Of a DNA stretch of 9,496 nt, positions 1 to 6,211 are shown in pieces. Origin of the DNA: an uncultured Blautia sp. (GTDB lineage: Bacteria > Bacillota > Clostridia > Lachnospirales > Lachnospiraceae). Location: contig CAKROW010000080.1 in NCBI GenBank assembly GCA_934373235.1, positions 1 to 9,496 of the forward strand. The letters are read 5' to 3'. The notes beneath the pieces are model-generated. The model worked only from the letters and a program-made list of their open reading frames with translations. It made no database searches and had not been told where the DNA came from. The position numbers and the translations under genes are program-made. Every line of letters starts with the position of its first letter. The first letter of the stretch is position 1.

Positions 1-10
1 CGAGGCTGAC
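1..10 (-). repeat. Partial, altered leader-distal CRISPR repeat
   Basis: The first ten bases match the end of the repeat (gaggctgac) except position 1, which is c where all eight other copies have a. The cause is either a substitution or a 3-base deletion (cga joined directly to ggctgac in place of cgaagaggctgac). Leader-distal repeats are often degenerate, so this may be the old end of the array. The window edge prevents a decision. Confidence 0.7.
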
Positions 11-543
11 ATGTTCCTGGACTTCTTGTAAGCGTTCAGAGCATATTTCAACTCACAGCCTCACGAAGAGGCTGACCGGTGATTTCAAGAATTGTGTCGG
101 CTGGTCAGGCATTTCAACTCACAGCCTCACGAAGAGGCTGACAGCTGCTCATCAATTTCTTCCAGCTCATCTGCAACATTTCAACTCACAGCCTCACGAA
201 GAGGCTGACAGTTCAGCTGCCACTAACGGGTGCAGACCCTTGTATTTCAACTCACAGCCTCACGAAGAGGCTGACGTAAATCCGGAAACAGATTATTACG
301 TTGCAGTTGACATTTCAACTCACAGCCTCACGAAGAGGCTGACGGATCAATTTTTCTTTCTCTGATATGGAACAGGAATTTCAACTCACAGCCTCACGAA
401 GAGGCTGACTCCTGAATAATTCATCTGCTTCTTCACACGTGATATTTCAACTCACAGCCTCACGAAGAGGCTGACGACTTGAAAGATTGCGTTCGTGAAC
501 AATATACAAACATTTCAACTCACAGCCTCACGAAGAGGCTGAC
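1..543 (-). CRISPR. Type I-C CRISPR array, 8 full repeats
   Basis: Eight identical 32-nt repeats lie at 45-76, 111-142, 178-209, 244-275, 312-343, 378-409, 444-475 and 512-543, and the end of a ninth touches the window edge. The eight spacers (11-44, 77-110, 143-177, 210-243, 276-311, 344-377, 410-443, 476-511) are 34-36 nt. In the minus orientation the repeat begins GTCAGCCTC and ends GAGTTGAAAT, which fits the type I-C class ending in TTGAAAT. A 7-bp palindrome (CAGCCTC, loop TTCGT, GAGGCTG) gives the hairpin that Cas5c recognises. Cleavage at its 3' base would leave the 11-nt 5' handle known for this subtype, here TGAGTTGAAAT. The leader is on the high-coordinate side, so the newest spacer is 476-511 and transcription runs leftward. 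The array may continue beyond position 1. Confidence 0.98.
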
Positions 544-545
544 AG

Positions 546-578
546 CAATTTTAGACAAAATACATCTATCTAAAATTG
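546..578. repeat. Perfect 10-bp inverted repeat beside first repeat
   Basis: The arms caattttaga (546-555) and tctaaaattg (569-578) are exact reverse complements separated by 13 bp. Two bases separate the inner arm from the first repeat. The arm centres are 23 bp apart, a little over two helical turns, which would suit a dimeric DNA-binding protein. On the plus strand the dyad is followed by six T residues, so it could also act as a weak terminator for antisense transcripts leaving the array. The stem has only two G-C pairs, so a DNA-level role seems likelier than a stable RNA hairpin. Confidence 0.75.
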
Positions 579-625
579 TTTTTTACGCTTATTGCACATA
601 TCAATCTTGTTTTTTTATTCAAATC

Positions 626-653
626 ATTATATTGTAAATTCTTTTCTGGTAAA
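626..653 (-). promoter_or_regulatory. Candidate leader promoter for pre-crRNA
   Basis: On the minus strand a perfect -10 hexamer TATAAT (626-631) lies 16 bp downstream of TTTACC (648-653), a four-of-six match to TTGACA. Transcription would start near 619, giving roughly 75 nt of leader RNA before the first repeat. The -35 region overlaps one of two direct repeats, which may matter for regulation. There is no extended -10 TGn motif. This is read from consensus only. Confidence 0.5.
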
Positions 654-671
654 ATACACACATTTTCTGGT
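642..671. repeat. 9-bp direct repeats, 21 bp apart, in leader
   Basis: The sequence ttttctggt (ACCAGAAAA on the minus strand) occurs exactly at 642-650 and at 663-671. The 21-bp period is two helical turns, so both copies face the same side of the DNA. The array-proximal copy overlaps the candidate -35 element at 648-653. Such spacing is typical of paired sites for a regulator or an integration host factor, but no binding protein can be named from the sequence. Confidence 0.6.
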
Positions 672-712
672 GCGAATGTCCTGAAGAATTTCTGTAAGCT
701 TACCTTTCGCAC
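670..712. repeat. Inverted repeat at cas2 stop / leader edge
   Basis: The arms gtgcgaa (670-676) and ttcgcac (706-712) are exact reverse complements around 29 bp that contain the 10-bp palindrome gtaagcttac (694-703). The right arm includes the last base of the cas2 stop codon (TAG, 714-712 on the minus strand). In the operon transcript this would fold just after cas2. No U-tract follows on the minus strand, so it is not a standard terminator. It could be a processing or attenuation structure, or a protein site at the leader's distal edge. Confidence 0.4.
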
Positions 713-1002
713 TATAATATTAAAGTATCTGTAACATCAAATCCAGGCTTTGCACCAATGTGTTCTACTTTATTTTTGTACTTTTCACCCAGATAATAAA
801 ATCTCAGACTGTCCACGTCTTTATCTATAATATTCTCCAGAATATTCTTCACCTGTCTGCATTTTGTTGCATCCATCTGACACTCAAATACTGAATTCTG
901 CACTCTCTGTCCATAATTGGTACACTCTTTCGCAACTTTACGCAGACGTTTTCTTCCTGCTGCCGTTTGTGTATTCACATCATATGTTATCAAAACCAGC
1001 AT
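712..1002 (-). CDS. cas2: CRISPR-associated endonuclease Cas2
   Basis: This 96-residue protein has the usual Cas2 size and a ferredoxin-like fold pattern. The opening strand MLVLITYDV carries the conserved Asp8 that binds metal in Cas2 proteins. Also typical are the GRKRLRKVAK helix and the QNSVFEC strand. In the acquisition complex, two Cas1 dimers are bridged by a Cas2 dimer that holds the prespacer; the nuclease activity of Cas2 is generally not needed for this. The ATG start is preceded by GGTGAG, which overlaps the cas1 stop codon; the gap to cas1 is 8 bp. It is the last gene of the operon and sits directly beside the leader. Intact, with nothing unusual in the sequence. Confidence 0.97.
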   Translation of the reverse strand: MLVLITYDVNTQTAAGRKRLRKVAKECTNYGQRVQNSVFECQMDATKCRQVKNILENIIDKDVDSLRFYYLGEKYKNKVEHIGAKPGFDVTDTLIL

Positions 1003-1010
1003 TATCTCAC

Positions 1011-2042
1011 CTACTTCCAGAAAAATGGCGGATATTCATCCAAATCTCCTCTTAGATATCTCGCCAGCAACATACTTTGAACATACGGAGCCATTCCCCA
1101 TTCTATCTTTTCATCCAGAAATGGATGTTTGATAGTTTCCTGTTTTTTGGACTGCCAAGCTGACAAAAAGGCTTTTCGACCTTCATCCGTCATAATGACC
1201 GCTTCATTTTCCTTTTTTATGAAATAATTTTCCTTCATAATTCTTTTATTGATTAATGTCAAAACAAAACGATCTACCATAACGCTTCTGAATTCTTCCA
1301 TTAGATCCAGGGCTAATGACATACGTCCTGGTCTGTCTGTATGAAAAAAACCAATATACGGATCAAGGCCCACTGCTTCCAGCGCAGATCCGCACATTCC
1401 TGCCAGCAAAGAATATCCAAACGACAACATGGCATTAACGTTATCCAAAGGCGGTCTCTTATTTCTTCCATGAAAGTAAAAAAATTCCTTTTGCTGTAAT
1501 ATCAGCTCATCAAACACAGAGAAATATACAGAAGCAGCTTCTCCTTCTAGCCCTAATAATTCCTCTTCTCTTTCACATCCTCTTATTTTCCCCATGTTCT
1601 GTGCAAGAAACAGAGATTTCTTTTTTATATTTTCTACATCCAGACGCATTGCATAGTCTCTTGTAGCTCTTTCCAAAACCCACCTGGAATTATACACTTT
1701 TCCGAGAATAAAATTTCTGGCTATATGTATACTTTCTTCCCTGTTGTCACTGATTCGATATTGCTGTTTTCTCAATGTTACATTTCCCTTTACCTCACCA
1801 GTAACTCTAGCCAGAAACCTTCCATTTCCGGACATAAAAGAAAGATCTATATTTCTCTGCGCACATGCTCCCATAAGTGCTGGACTGGCCCCCGTGTAGC
1901 CAAATGAAATGATTGCCTGAAGATTATGCAAAGGAACTCTGCCGATTTCTTTCTGTTCTTCCAAAACAACTACATTTTCTCCATTCAAAGACAGATACTT
2001 GTTCCCAGTTGTTACATACAATGTATTCAAAAGCCTTTTCAT
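1011..2042 (-). CDS. cas1: CRISPR-associated endonuclease/integrase Cas1 (I-C)
   Basis: This 343-residue Cas1 is the integrase that joins new spacers to the leader-end repeat. The N-terminal beta-rich domain (about 1-85) leads to the alpha-helical catalytic domain. The metal ligands are visible: Glu166 in GLEGEAA, His234 in FFHTDRPGR and the acidic DLMEEFR segment (Asp246/Glu249). The ending PYVQSMLLARYLRGDLDEYPPF is characteristic of I-C Cas1. It starts with an ATG that overlaps the cas4 stop by four bases (ATGA), with GAGG seven bases upstream, so the two are translationally coupled. This fits known physical cooperation of Cas4 and Cas1 in type I-C. No missing catalytic residue or frameshift is seen. 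Confidence 0.98.
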   Translation of the reverse strand: MKRLLNTLYVTTGNKYLSLNGENVVVLEEQKEIGRVPLHNLQAIISFGYTGASPALMGACAQRNIDLSFMSGNGRFLARVTGEVKGNVTLRKQQYRISDNREESIHIARNFILGKVYNSRWVLERATRDYAMRLDVENIKKKSLFLAQNMGKIRGCEREEELLGLEGEAASVYFSVFDELILQQKEFFYFHGRNKRPPLDNVNAMLSFGYSLLAGMCGSALEAVGLDPYIGFFHTDRPGRMSLALDLMEEFRSVMVDRFVLTLINKRIMKENYFIKKENEAVIMTDEGRKAFLSAWQSKKQETIKHPFLDEKIEWGMAPYVQSMLLARYLRGDLDEYPPFFWK

Positions 2043-2704
2043 TCTTTTTCCTCTTCTGCAATTATCCTGTCGATATATCCGGAAACAGACTTCTTTTTAT
2101 TCAAAACAGGAATACAAATATCCTTCAATGAACAGGCATTACACTTTTTACTTGTCTTTACCTTCGGTGTGTAGCGCTGCTCATAATATTTATGCATCTC
2201 CGAAAATATCTTCCGAACCTTTTCCCGCACTTCATCTGTAAATTCTACTTTCATGCGATGCCTGGTTTCTCCATAAAAGATATAGCCATAAGATATATCA
2301 CAGCATAACATTTCTTCCAGACACATTGCCTGTGCCGCTACCTGAAGGATATCCGAATCATCTGTTTTCGGCCTGCCTCTTTTATATTCTACCGGAACAG
2401 CCTTATAAAGTCCTTCTTTCCCTGCCAAGTGAATTCCATCTTTTACTTTATGAAATTCTACTACATCACATTCGCCGCTCACTCCCATTTCCCGGGAGTG
2501 AATCGGCATTGCACGTACGATCAAAAGATCTCCTCTTTTTTCTTTCATACTTACATCATGTGCGTTTTCATGAAGAATTTTTCCTTCCACTGTTCTGACA
2601 TTTTCCTGCCACTGCAACTCTATGTAAGCCAATGCCCACTGTCTTCGGCAGAATGCAAAATGCTGGATTCCGGATAACTGAAGAAAATCTTCTTCCTTAT
2701 ACAA
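2039..2704 (-). CDS. cas4: CRISPR-associated exonuclease Cas4 (TTG start)
   Basis: Cas4 is a RecB-family nuclease with an iron-sulfur cluster that trims prespacers and selects those with a correct PAM in the Cas4-Cas1-Cas2 complex. Numbered from the TTG start (221 residues), the cluster cysteines are Cys19 (FCRRQW) and Cys188, Cys191, Cys197 (CNACSLKDIC). The RecB nuclease residues are His45, Asp80 (GECD), Glu106 and Lys108 (VEYKRG). I choose TTG at 2702-2704 because GGAGG (2714-2718) lies nine bases upstream and the protein then begins with YKEEDFLQLSGIQHF, as I recall for the family. An ATG at 2732-2734 would add ten residues and overlap cas7 by 38 bp, but it has no ribosome binding site. 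The overlap with cas7 is 8 bp with the TTG start. Function is certain; the start is probable. Confidence 0.95.
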   Translation of the reverse strand: MYKEEDFLQLSGIQHFAFCRRQWALAYIELQWQENVRTVEGKILHENAHDVSMKEKRGDLLIVRAMPIHSREMGVSGECDVVEFHKVKDGIHLAGKEGLYKAVPVEYKRGRPKTDDSDILQVAAQAMCLEEMLCCDISYGYIFYGETRHRMKVEFTDEVREKVRKIFSEMHKYYEQRYTPKVKTSKKCNACSLKDICIPVLNKKKSVSGYIDRIIAEEEKE

Positions 2705-3554
2705 AATCAAACTCCTCCGGTTCTTTGCATCCATCTACATGCCATGAAATTTTATAATCTTTAAATTCTCTTGGATGTTCTTTGTTGTGTTTAATATCAA
2801 AGCCTCTCTGGATTTTTCCACTTGAAACAGCCGGCGTTTTTTCATCGTGCTGCCACCAATACATTTTGCAGACTTCCATACTTCCCTCTGGTCTTGCAGA
2901 AGAAGCATCATTTTCAAATAAAGTTTTTAATGCCTCTTTCAGTAATTCCGCATCTTCCTGGCTGAATCCCGTTTTTTCAGCAAGCTGAACATTTACACTT
3001 CCCATTACTTTATATACCGCAAAACCTACTCTGTGTTTCGTCCCCATGGTATCTGAGGCCTTGCTCTCTTTTCCGGATTCGCTGTTTACACTCTTAGTAA
3101 TCTGCATGCTGATGATATCAATTGGTGAAAGGCTGATTGCCTGATGAATGGAAACAGGGCCTCTTACTCCAAATGATACCGGAATTCCCTTAAACGCAAA
3201 AACCTGACCAAAAGCTCTGACATCCAGCCACTCTTTGCAGGCAATCGCCGCACAAGCATCGCGATTTGCATTTTTCTTATTTCCTATCTGAGCTTTCAGT
3301 TCCTCACATCCATCTGCACGGTCTTTCAGACTGGTATAAGGATCGTCTGTACGATCATCTGACTGTACGAAAATTTTCTGTCCAAGATCCTGAAGTCTGT
3401 TTCTTATCTTTCTTTTGATACACACGTCCGATATTTCACCATATCCATCCATATTGATTCTTGGACGGTTTCCATTTAATGGATCTCCATTTGGATTCGC
3501 ATTATCAGCACTTACAAATAAAGTAAAATCAATTTTTCCTTTTAATTCACTCAT
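2697..3554 (-). CDS. cas7c: Type I-C Cascade backbone protein Cas7 (Csd2)
   Basis: This 285-residue Cas7/Csd2 protein has an RRM-like fold; several copies line up along the crRNA spacer to form the Cascade backbone. Family landmarks are NANPNGDP (18-25), IKRKIRN (46-52), DVRAFGQVFAF (111-121) with the following GVRGPVSI (129-136), and MGTKHRV (170-176). The ATG is preceded by AGGAGG (3563-3568) with an 8-base gap, the best site for a full-length gene in the operon. That fits the need for more Cas7 than other subunits. It begins three bases after the cas8c stop, and its own last codons carry the cas4 ribosome binding site. Length and motifs are complete. Confidence 0.97.
   Translation of the reverse strand: MSELKGKIDFTLFVSADNANPNGDPLNGNRPRINMDGYGEISDVCIKRKIRNRLQDLGQKIFVQSDDRTDDPYTSLKDRADGCEELKAQIGNKKNANRDACAAIACKEWLDVRAFGQVFAFKGIPVSFGVRGPVSIHQAISLSPIDIISMQITKSVNSESGKESKASDTMGTKHRVGFAVYKVMGSVNVQLAEKTGFSQEDAELLKEALKTLFENDASSARPEGSMEVCKMYWWQHDEKTPAVSSGKIQRGFDIKHNKEHPREFKDYKISWHVDGCKEPEEFDFV
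2712..2718 (-). promoter_or_regulatory. Ribosome binding site deciding the cas4 start
   Basis: GGAGGAG on the minus strand lies within the last codons of cas7 (Glu-Glu), seven bases before TTG at 2704. It favours that codon over the ATG at 2734, which has no comparable site. Confidence 0.65.
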
Positions 3555-3557
3555 CGT

Positions 3558-3944
3558 TTATTCCTCCTCTTCCTTCTCTTTGGAATCTTCCTTTTTCAGT
3601 TTCAGATCATAAGCCTGGCTGTGAAAACCAAGAAGATATAAACCATCCAATTTTTTATTATCCTTGAAACTATCTATTTCAAATAATTCATAAATATCAT
3701 TTAACAGATTTTCATAAAAATGTCTCTCCGCAATCCCCAATTTATTCATATATGGCTGGATATTTTCTTCAATTACCCTCCATGTTTCAAAAGGTCTCTG
3801 TGAAAAAGTGCTCATGTATCTTTTTGCATTTGTAACCCTTGCTTTATCTCCATCATCATAAGTACGATACTCAATCCGATCTGCCACTGCCAGTAAACGT
3901 CCGTATAAATAATTTCTGTCTTTTTGATTTTTATCTAATGCCAC
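3558..3944 (-). CDS. cas11c: Cas11c small subunit, internal start in cas8c
   Basis: An in-frame GTG (codon 507 of cas8c) is preceded by AAAGGAGG (3953-3960) with an 8-base gap. Translation from it would give 128 residues beginning MALDKNQKDRNYLYGRLL and sharing the Cas8c stop codon. In type I-C systems the small subunit Cas11c is known to be made by internal translation of cas8c, with about this size and position. Copies of Cas11c line the belly of Cascade and stabilise the non-target strand. The product is mostly helical by appearance and ends in the charged KEEEE tail. The site is as strong as the best start in the operon, and two out-of-frame ATGs between the site and the GTG reach stops within a few codons. 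The sequence supports the start well; expression is inferred. Confidence 0.85.
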   Translation of the reverse strand: MALDKNQKDRNYLYGRLLAVADRIEYRTYDDGDKARVTNAKRYMSTFSQRPFETWRVIEENIQPYMNKLGIAERHFYENLLNDIYELFEIDSFKDNKKLDGLYLLGFHSQAYDLKLKKEDSKEKEEEE

Positions 3945-5462
3945 ATTCCATTCCTCCTTTTTTCTATCTTTTTTCACAAGCGAACATGCTAACGTTAAAA
4001 CCCTTTCCCAATTTTTTCGATCTTTATACGTTAATGGATTGGACGCCTTCAGCACAGCTCTGTTTACATAATCATGCGGGATTTCGGTTCCGTTCCAGAT
4101 ACATGGAATTAATCTTCTCGCAACTTCTGCATACATTTTCTTTCCGTTTGCGTCTGCAATCGCAAGTCCTCCCTTACTTTCTATGCCAAACAGGATCTCT
4201 GCTACATCTTTAACGCCAACCATTCCGGAAAACTCTATTCTTTCTTTACCTTTCCATTTCTCATGAATCCAGTTGCAGCTCTCATGCCATTTCTTTATAT
4301 TCTCCAGATATCGCGCAGAATCCAGCGTCATCTCCTCAACCATGGACAATCTTCCCGGTGTAGCCGCATCAAAGCCAAGTAAGATCATTGCTGATGTATT
4401 ATCTACCTTTTTTCCATATCCTCGAAGTGCTTTGTAAAATTTTTCAGCTGTGACTGCATTTCCATCTGATATGATTTCTTCTTCTGGTTCTTCATCATCC
4501 CAGGCATATTCCGATGTAATCATTTCTGTATCTACATTCCATCTTGGCATACTCAGTCGATTAGATTCCCATGTAACAACTGCCAACGTATCAAAAAATG
4601 TTCCCTGTTTCCGAATGATCCACTTCAATGCATTATGAATTTTCTGAGAAGTTTCATTTCCTACTGCAAAAGCCTCTTCCTTACTTACAAACCGTCCCCG
4701 ATAAGTAAAATTCTGACTGTCATTTGATGAGATCAGCTTTGCTCCGTCACCTTCATTACGGATTTTTTTTGAATGAAGATAAGAAATAGCCTCCATATTT
4801 CCGGTAAGATAGCACAAGCCTTTCTCTTTTTCCCGGGACCGTACATAATTTATATAACAATCCTGAAGTGTTCTGTCTTTCCAGCATTCATCTGTTTTTA
4901 ATTCAAAAAGATCTGAATTTGACGAACGAATGATAAAACGTATAAATGCTTTCGTCTGCACAATTCCCTGAATATTTTCTTTATCATCAATCTGATTCTG
5001 TTCATCCAATTTTATAATCTTTTTATCAACCAGATCAGAGATCAGAGTATTTTTTTTCAGATATAAATAAATTGCCCGAACCTTCTCATGGCAGTATTCC
5101 GATTCTACCCATTCTTTCAGCTGAGAAATATACAGTTCATGACAGATTCCATCATCCTTATAATATTTTGTATAATCTCCTGCAAGATATCTCAGATTAT
5201 CACACAAAGGATGTGGTTCCTTTCCTGCTGTACGGCTTCCCGATTTTTCTGTAACCGGTATGATTGTTAATTTATCATTAAGATCTACCGGTTCTGCATT
5301 CATAAAATTACCATCCTGATCAATAGTTACTGTTATCTGTGCAGTCACAGTAGTATGAAACGGCGGCAAAAGAACGTATGGCATTTCTCCCCGATACTCA
5401 ATGACACCTATTTTGTCACTGTTTATCTCATACAGATCAATGAGTTCGTTTACCCAGCTCAC
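3558..5462 (-). CDS. cas8c: Type I-C Cascade large subunit Cas8c (Csd1)
   Basis: This 634-residue protein is Cas8c/Csd1, the large subunit that recognises the PAM and helps recruit Cas3. Recognisable segments are PHPLCDNLRYLAGDY (83-97), CYLTGN (217-222), LLGFDAATPGRLS in the middle and LYGRLLAVADRIEYR near the C-terminal domain. The start is GTG and overlaps the cas5c stop (GTGA), with AGGAGG at 5470-5475 seven bases upstream, so translation is coupled to cas5c. In this subtype the last part of the gene is also translated separately as the small subunit Cas11c, and a matching internal start is visible here at 3944. The protein ends in a strongly charged tail (KKEDSKEKEEEE). It is at the long side of what I expect for Csd1, otherwise ordinary and intact. 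Confidence 0.97.
   Translation of the reverse strand: MSWVNELIDLYEINSDKIGVIEYRGEMPYVLLPPFHTTVTAQITVTIDQDGNFMNAEPVDLNDKLTIIPVTEKSGSRTAGKEPHPLCDNLRYLAGDYTKYYKDDGICHELYISQLKEWVESEYCHEKVRAIYLYLKKNTLISDLVDKKIIKLDEQNQIDDKENIQGIVQTKAFIRFIIRSSNSDLFELKTDECWKDRTLQDCYINYVRSREKEKGLCYLTGNMEAISYLHSKKIRNEGDGAKLISSNDSQNFTYRGRFVSKEEAFAVGNETSQKIHNALKWIIRKQGTFFDTLAVVTWESNRLSMPRWNVDTEMITSEYAWDDEEPEEEIISDGNAVTAEKFYKALRGYGKKVDNTSAMILLGFDAATPGRLSMVEEMTLDSARYLENIKKWHESCNWIHEKWKGKERIEFSGMVGVKDVAEILFGIESKGGLAIADANGKKMYAEVARRLIPCIWNGTEIPHDYVNRAVLKASNPLTYKDRKNWERVLTLACSLVKKDRKKEEWNVALDKNQKDRNYLYGRLLAVADRIEYRTYDDGDKARVTNAKRYMSTFSQRPFETWRVIEENIQPYMNKLGIAERHFYENLLNDIYELFEIDSFKDNKKLDGLYLLGFHSQAYDLKLKKEDSKEKEEEE
3953..3960 (-). 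promoter_or_regulatory. Internal ribosome binding site for cas11c
   Basis: AAAGGAGG on the minus strand sits inside the cas8c reading frame, where it encodes part of Lys-Lys-Glu-Glu. It is eight bases before an in-frame GTG at 3944. This near-complete complement to the 16S rRNA end at the expected Cas11c position is unlikely to be accidental. Confidence 0.8.
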
Positions 5463-6196
5463 TCTCCCACCTCCTCATTGGTAAATTCTTTTAGACCTAT
5501 AAAATTATCTTTTCCAAAAATTTTACGTTTCATTTCTCTAATATGTCTTTTCTGTGTACATTCTTCCGGTCTTATAAATTCTATAATCCCACCCTTCTTC
5601 ATAACCGGTTTCCAGAAACGCACTGTCATTTTTCCCTTATCTTCTTCCAAAACAGCTTCATCCGCATATGTTATACCATGATACATAAAACCGTAGTCTA
5701 CTTCTCCGGTCATCGTATCATAAAAGCTTTCTCCCTCGCCAAATATACAAGGCTCTTCAAAAGCCTGACACTCTCTTGTTCCAAGGAAAATATCTCTGCG
5801 TCCGCCTCGCTTCACCATCCGTTTGGCAATATTATGATGTTTATATTCATTTCTGTCTTCTTCCAGTTCCGGATGATTACAATTCATTTCAAAATGCGCA
5901 CGCACCTGATAACGAACATCTTTCAGATACGTATAGTATGCAAGCTCATTGCCACCATTATATGCAATCGGACGGATACCTTTTGTTTCTGTCTGAATCG
6001 GATTCATTACTCTTACTGCATCTACGATCCACATGATCGTGGGCTTCCAGTAAATGCTTTCCACAATTCCACGTAAGGCCTCATATGTCGGAATATGATA
6101 ACTTGTCTTTTCTCCACCGACACGCATAACGGGATCAGAAAAAAGTGCATATGGACCATATACTTCAAATTCTATTGTATTTCTATATTTTTTCAT
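5459..6196 (-). CDS. cas5c: Cas5c (Cas5d) crRNA-processing endoribonuclease
   Basis: In type I-C, Cas5c replaces Cas6: it cuts pre-crRNA at the base of the repeat hairpin and then stays on the 5' handle in Cascade. From the ATG chosen here (245 residues), the residues matching the catalytic triad described for Bacillus halodurans Cas5d (Tyr46, Lys116, His117) are Tyr49 in IYWKP, and Lys119 and His120 in EYKHHNIAKR. GGRRDIFLGTREC (131-143) is strongly characteristic. The ATG at 6194-6196 has AAGGTGG (6205-6211) eight bases upstream, over the cas3 stop. An upstream TTG at 6221-6223 would add nine residues and overlap cas3 by 13 bp, but it lacks a binding site. The stop overlaps the cas8c GTG. 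No cas6 gene is present, as expected. Confidence 0.96.
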   Translation of the reverse strand: MKKYRNTIEFEVYGPYALFSDPVMRVGGEKTSYHIPTYEALRGIVESIYWKPTIMWIVDAVRVMNPIQTETKGIRPIAYNGGNELAYYTYLKDVRYQVRAHFEMNCNHPELEEDRNEYKHHNIAKRMVKRGGRRDIFLGTRECQAFEEPCIFGEGESFYDTMTGEVDYGFMYHGITYADEAVLEEDKGKMTVRFWKPVMKKGGIIEFIRPEECTQKRHIREMKRKIFGKDNFIGLKEFTNEEVGE

Positions 6197-6204
6197 GCTT
6201 CTCA

Positions 6205-6211
6205 CCACCTT
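6205..6211 (-). promoter_or_regulatory. Ribosome binding site deciding the cas5c start
   Basis: AAGGTGG, one mismatch from AAGGAGG, lies eight bases before the ATG at 6196 and overlaps the cas3 TAA. It supports that ATG over the upstream TTG at 6223. Confidence 0.6.

Larger units (their letters stand above)
544..711 (-). promoter_or_regulatory. CRISPR leader
   Basis: This 168-bp AT-rich non-coding stretch lies between the cas2 stop codon and the first repeat. Its position at the end where spacers are added, and the orientation of the repeat, identify it as the leader. It should carry the pre-crRNA promoter and the sequences that direct Cas1-Cas2 integration at the 543/544 junction. It contains a perfect inverted repeat next to the array, a pair of 9-bp direct repeats, a TATAAT box on the minus strand, and a second inverted repeat that starts at the cas2 stop. 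Confidence 0.9.

Noticed and set aside
713..718. Plus-strand TATAAT just beyond the leader, possibly an antisense promoter into cas2
   Set aside because: No acceptable -35 element lies 16-18 bp upstream; the hexamer is easily explained by AT-rich sequence at the cas2 end.
2735..2917. A 60-codon minus-strand frame inside cas7c in another register
   Set aside because: It is an out-of-frame reading of conserved cas7c sequence without a convincing start site, unlike the in-frame cas11c start in cas8c.
3839..4213. A 124-codon plus-strand open frame antisense to cas8c
   Set aside because: Same reasons: full overlap with cas8c, no start signal, and no recognisable protein character.
5543..6076. 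A 177-codon plus-strand open frame antisense to cas5c
   Set aside because: It lies fully over a well-supported gene, has no ribosome binding site at its ATG, and reads as a Phe/Ile/His/Ser-rich shadow translation of AT-rich coding DNA.
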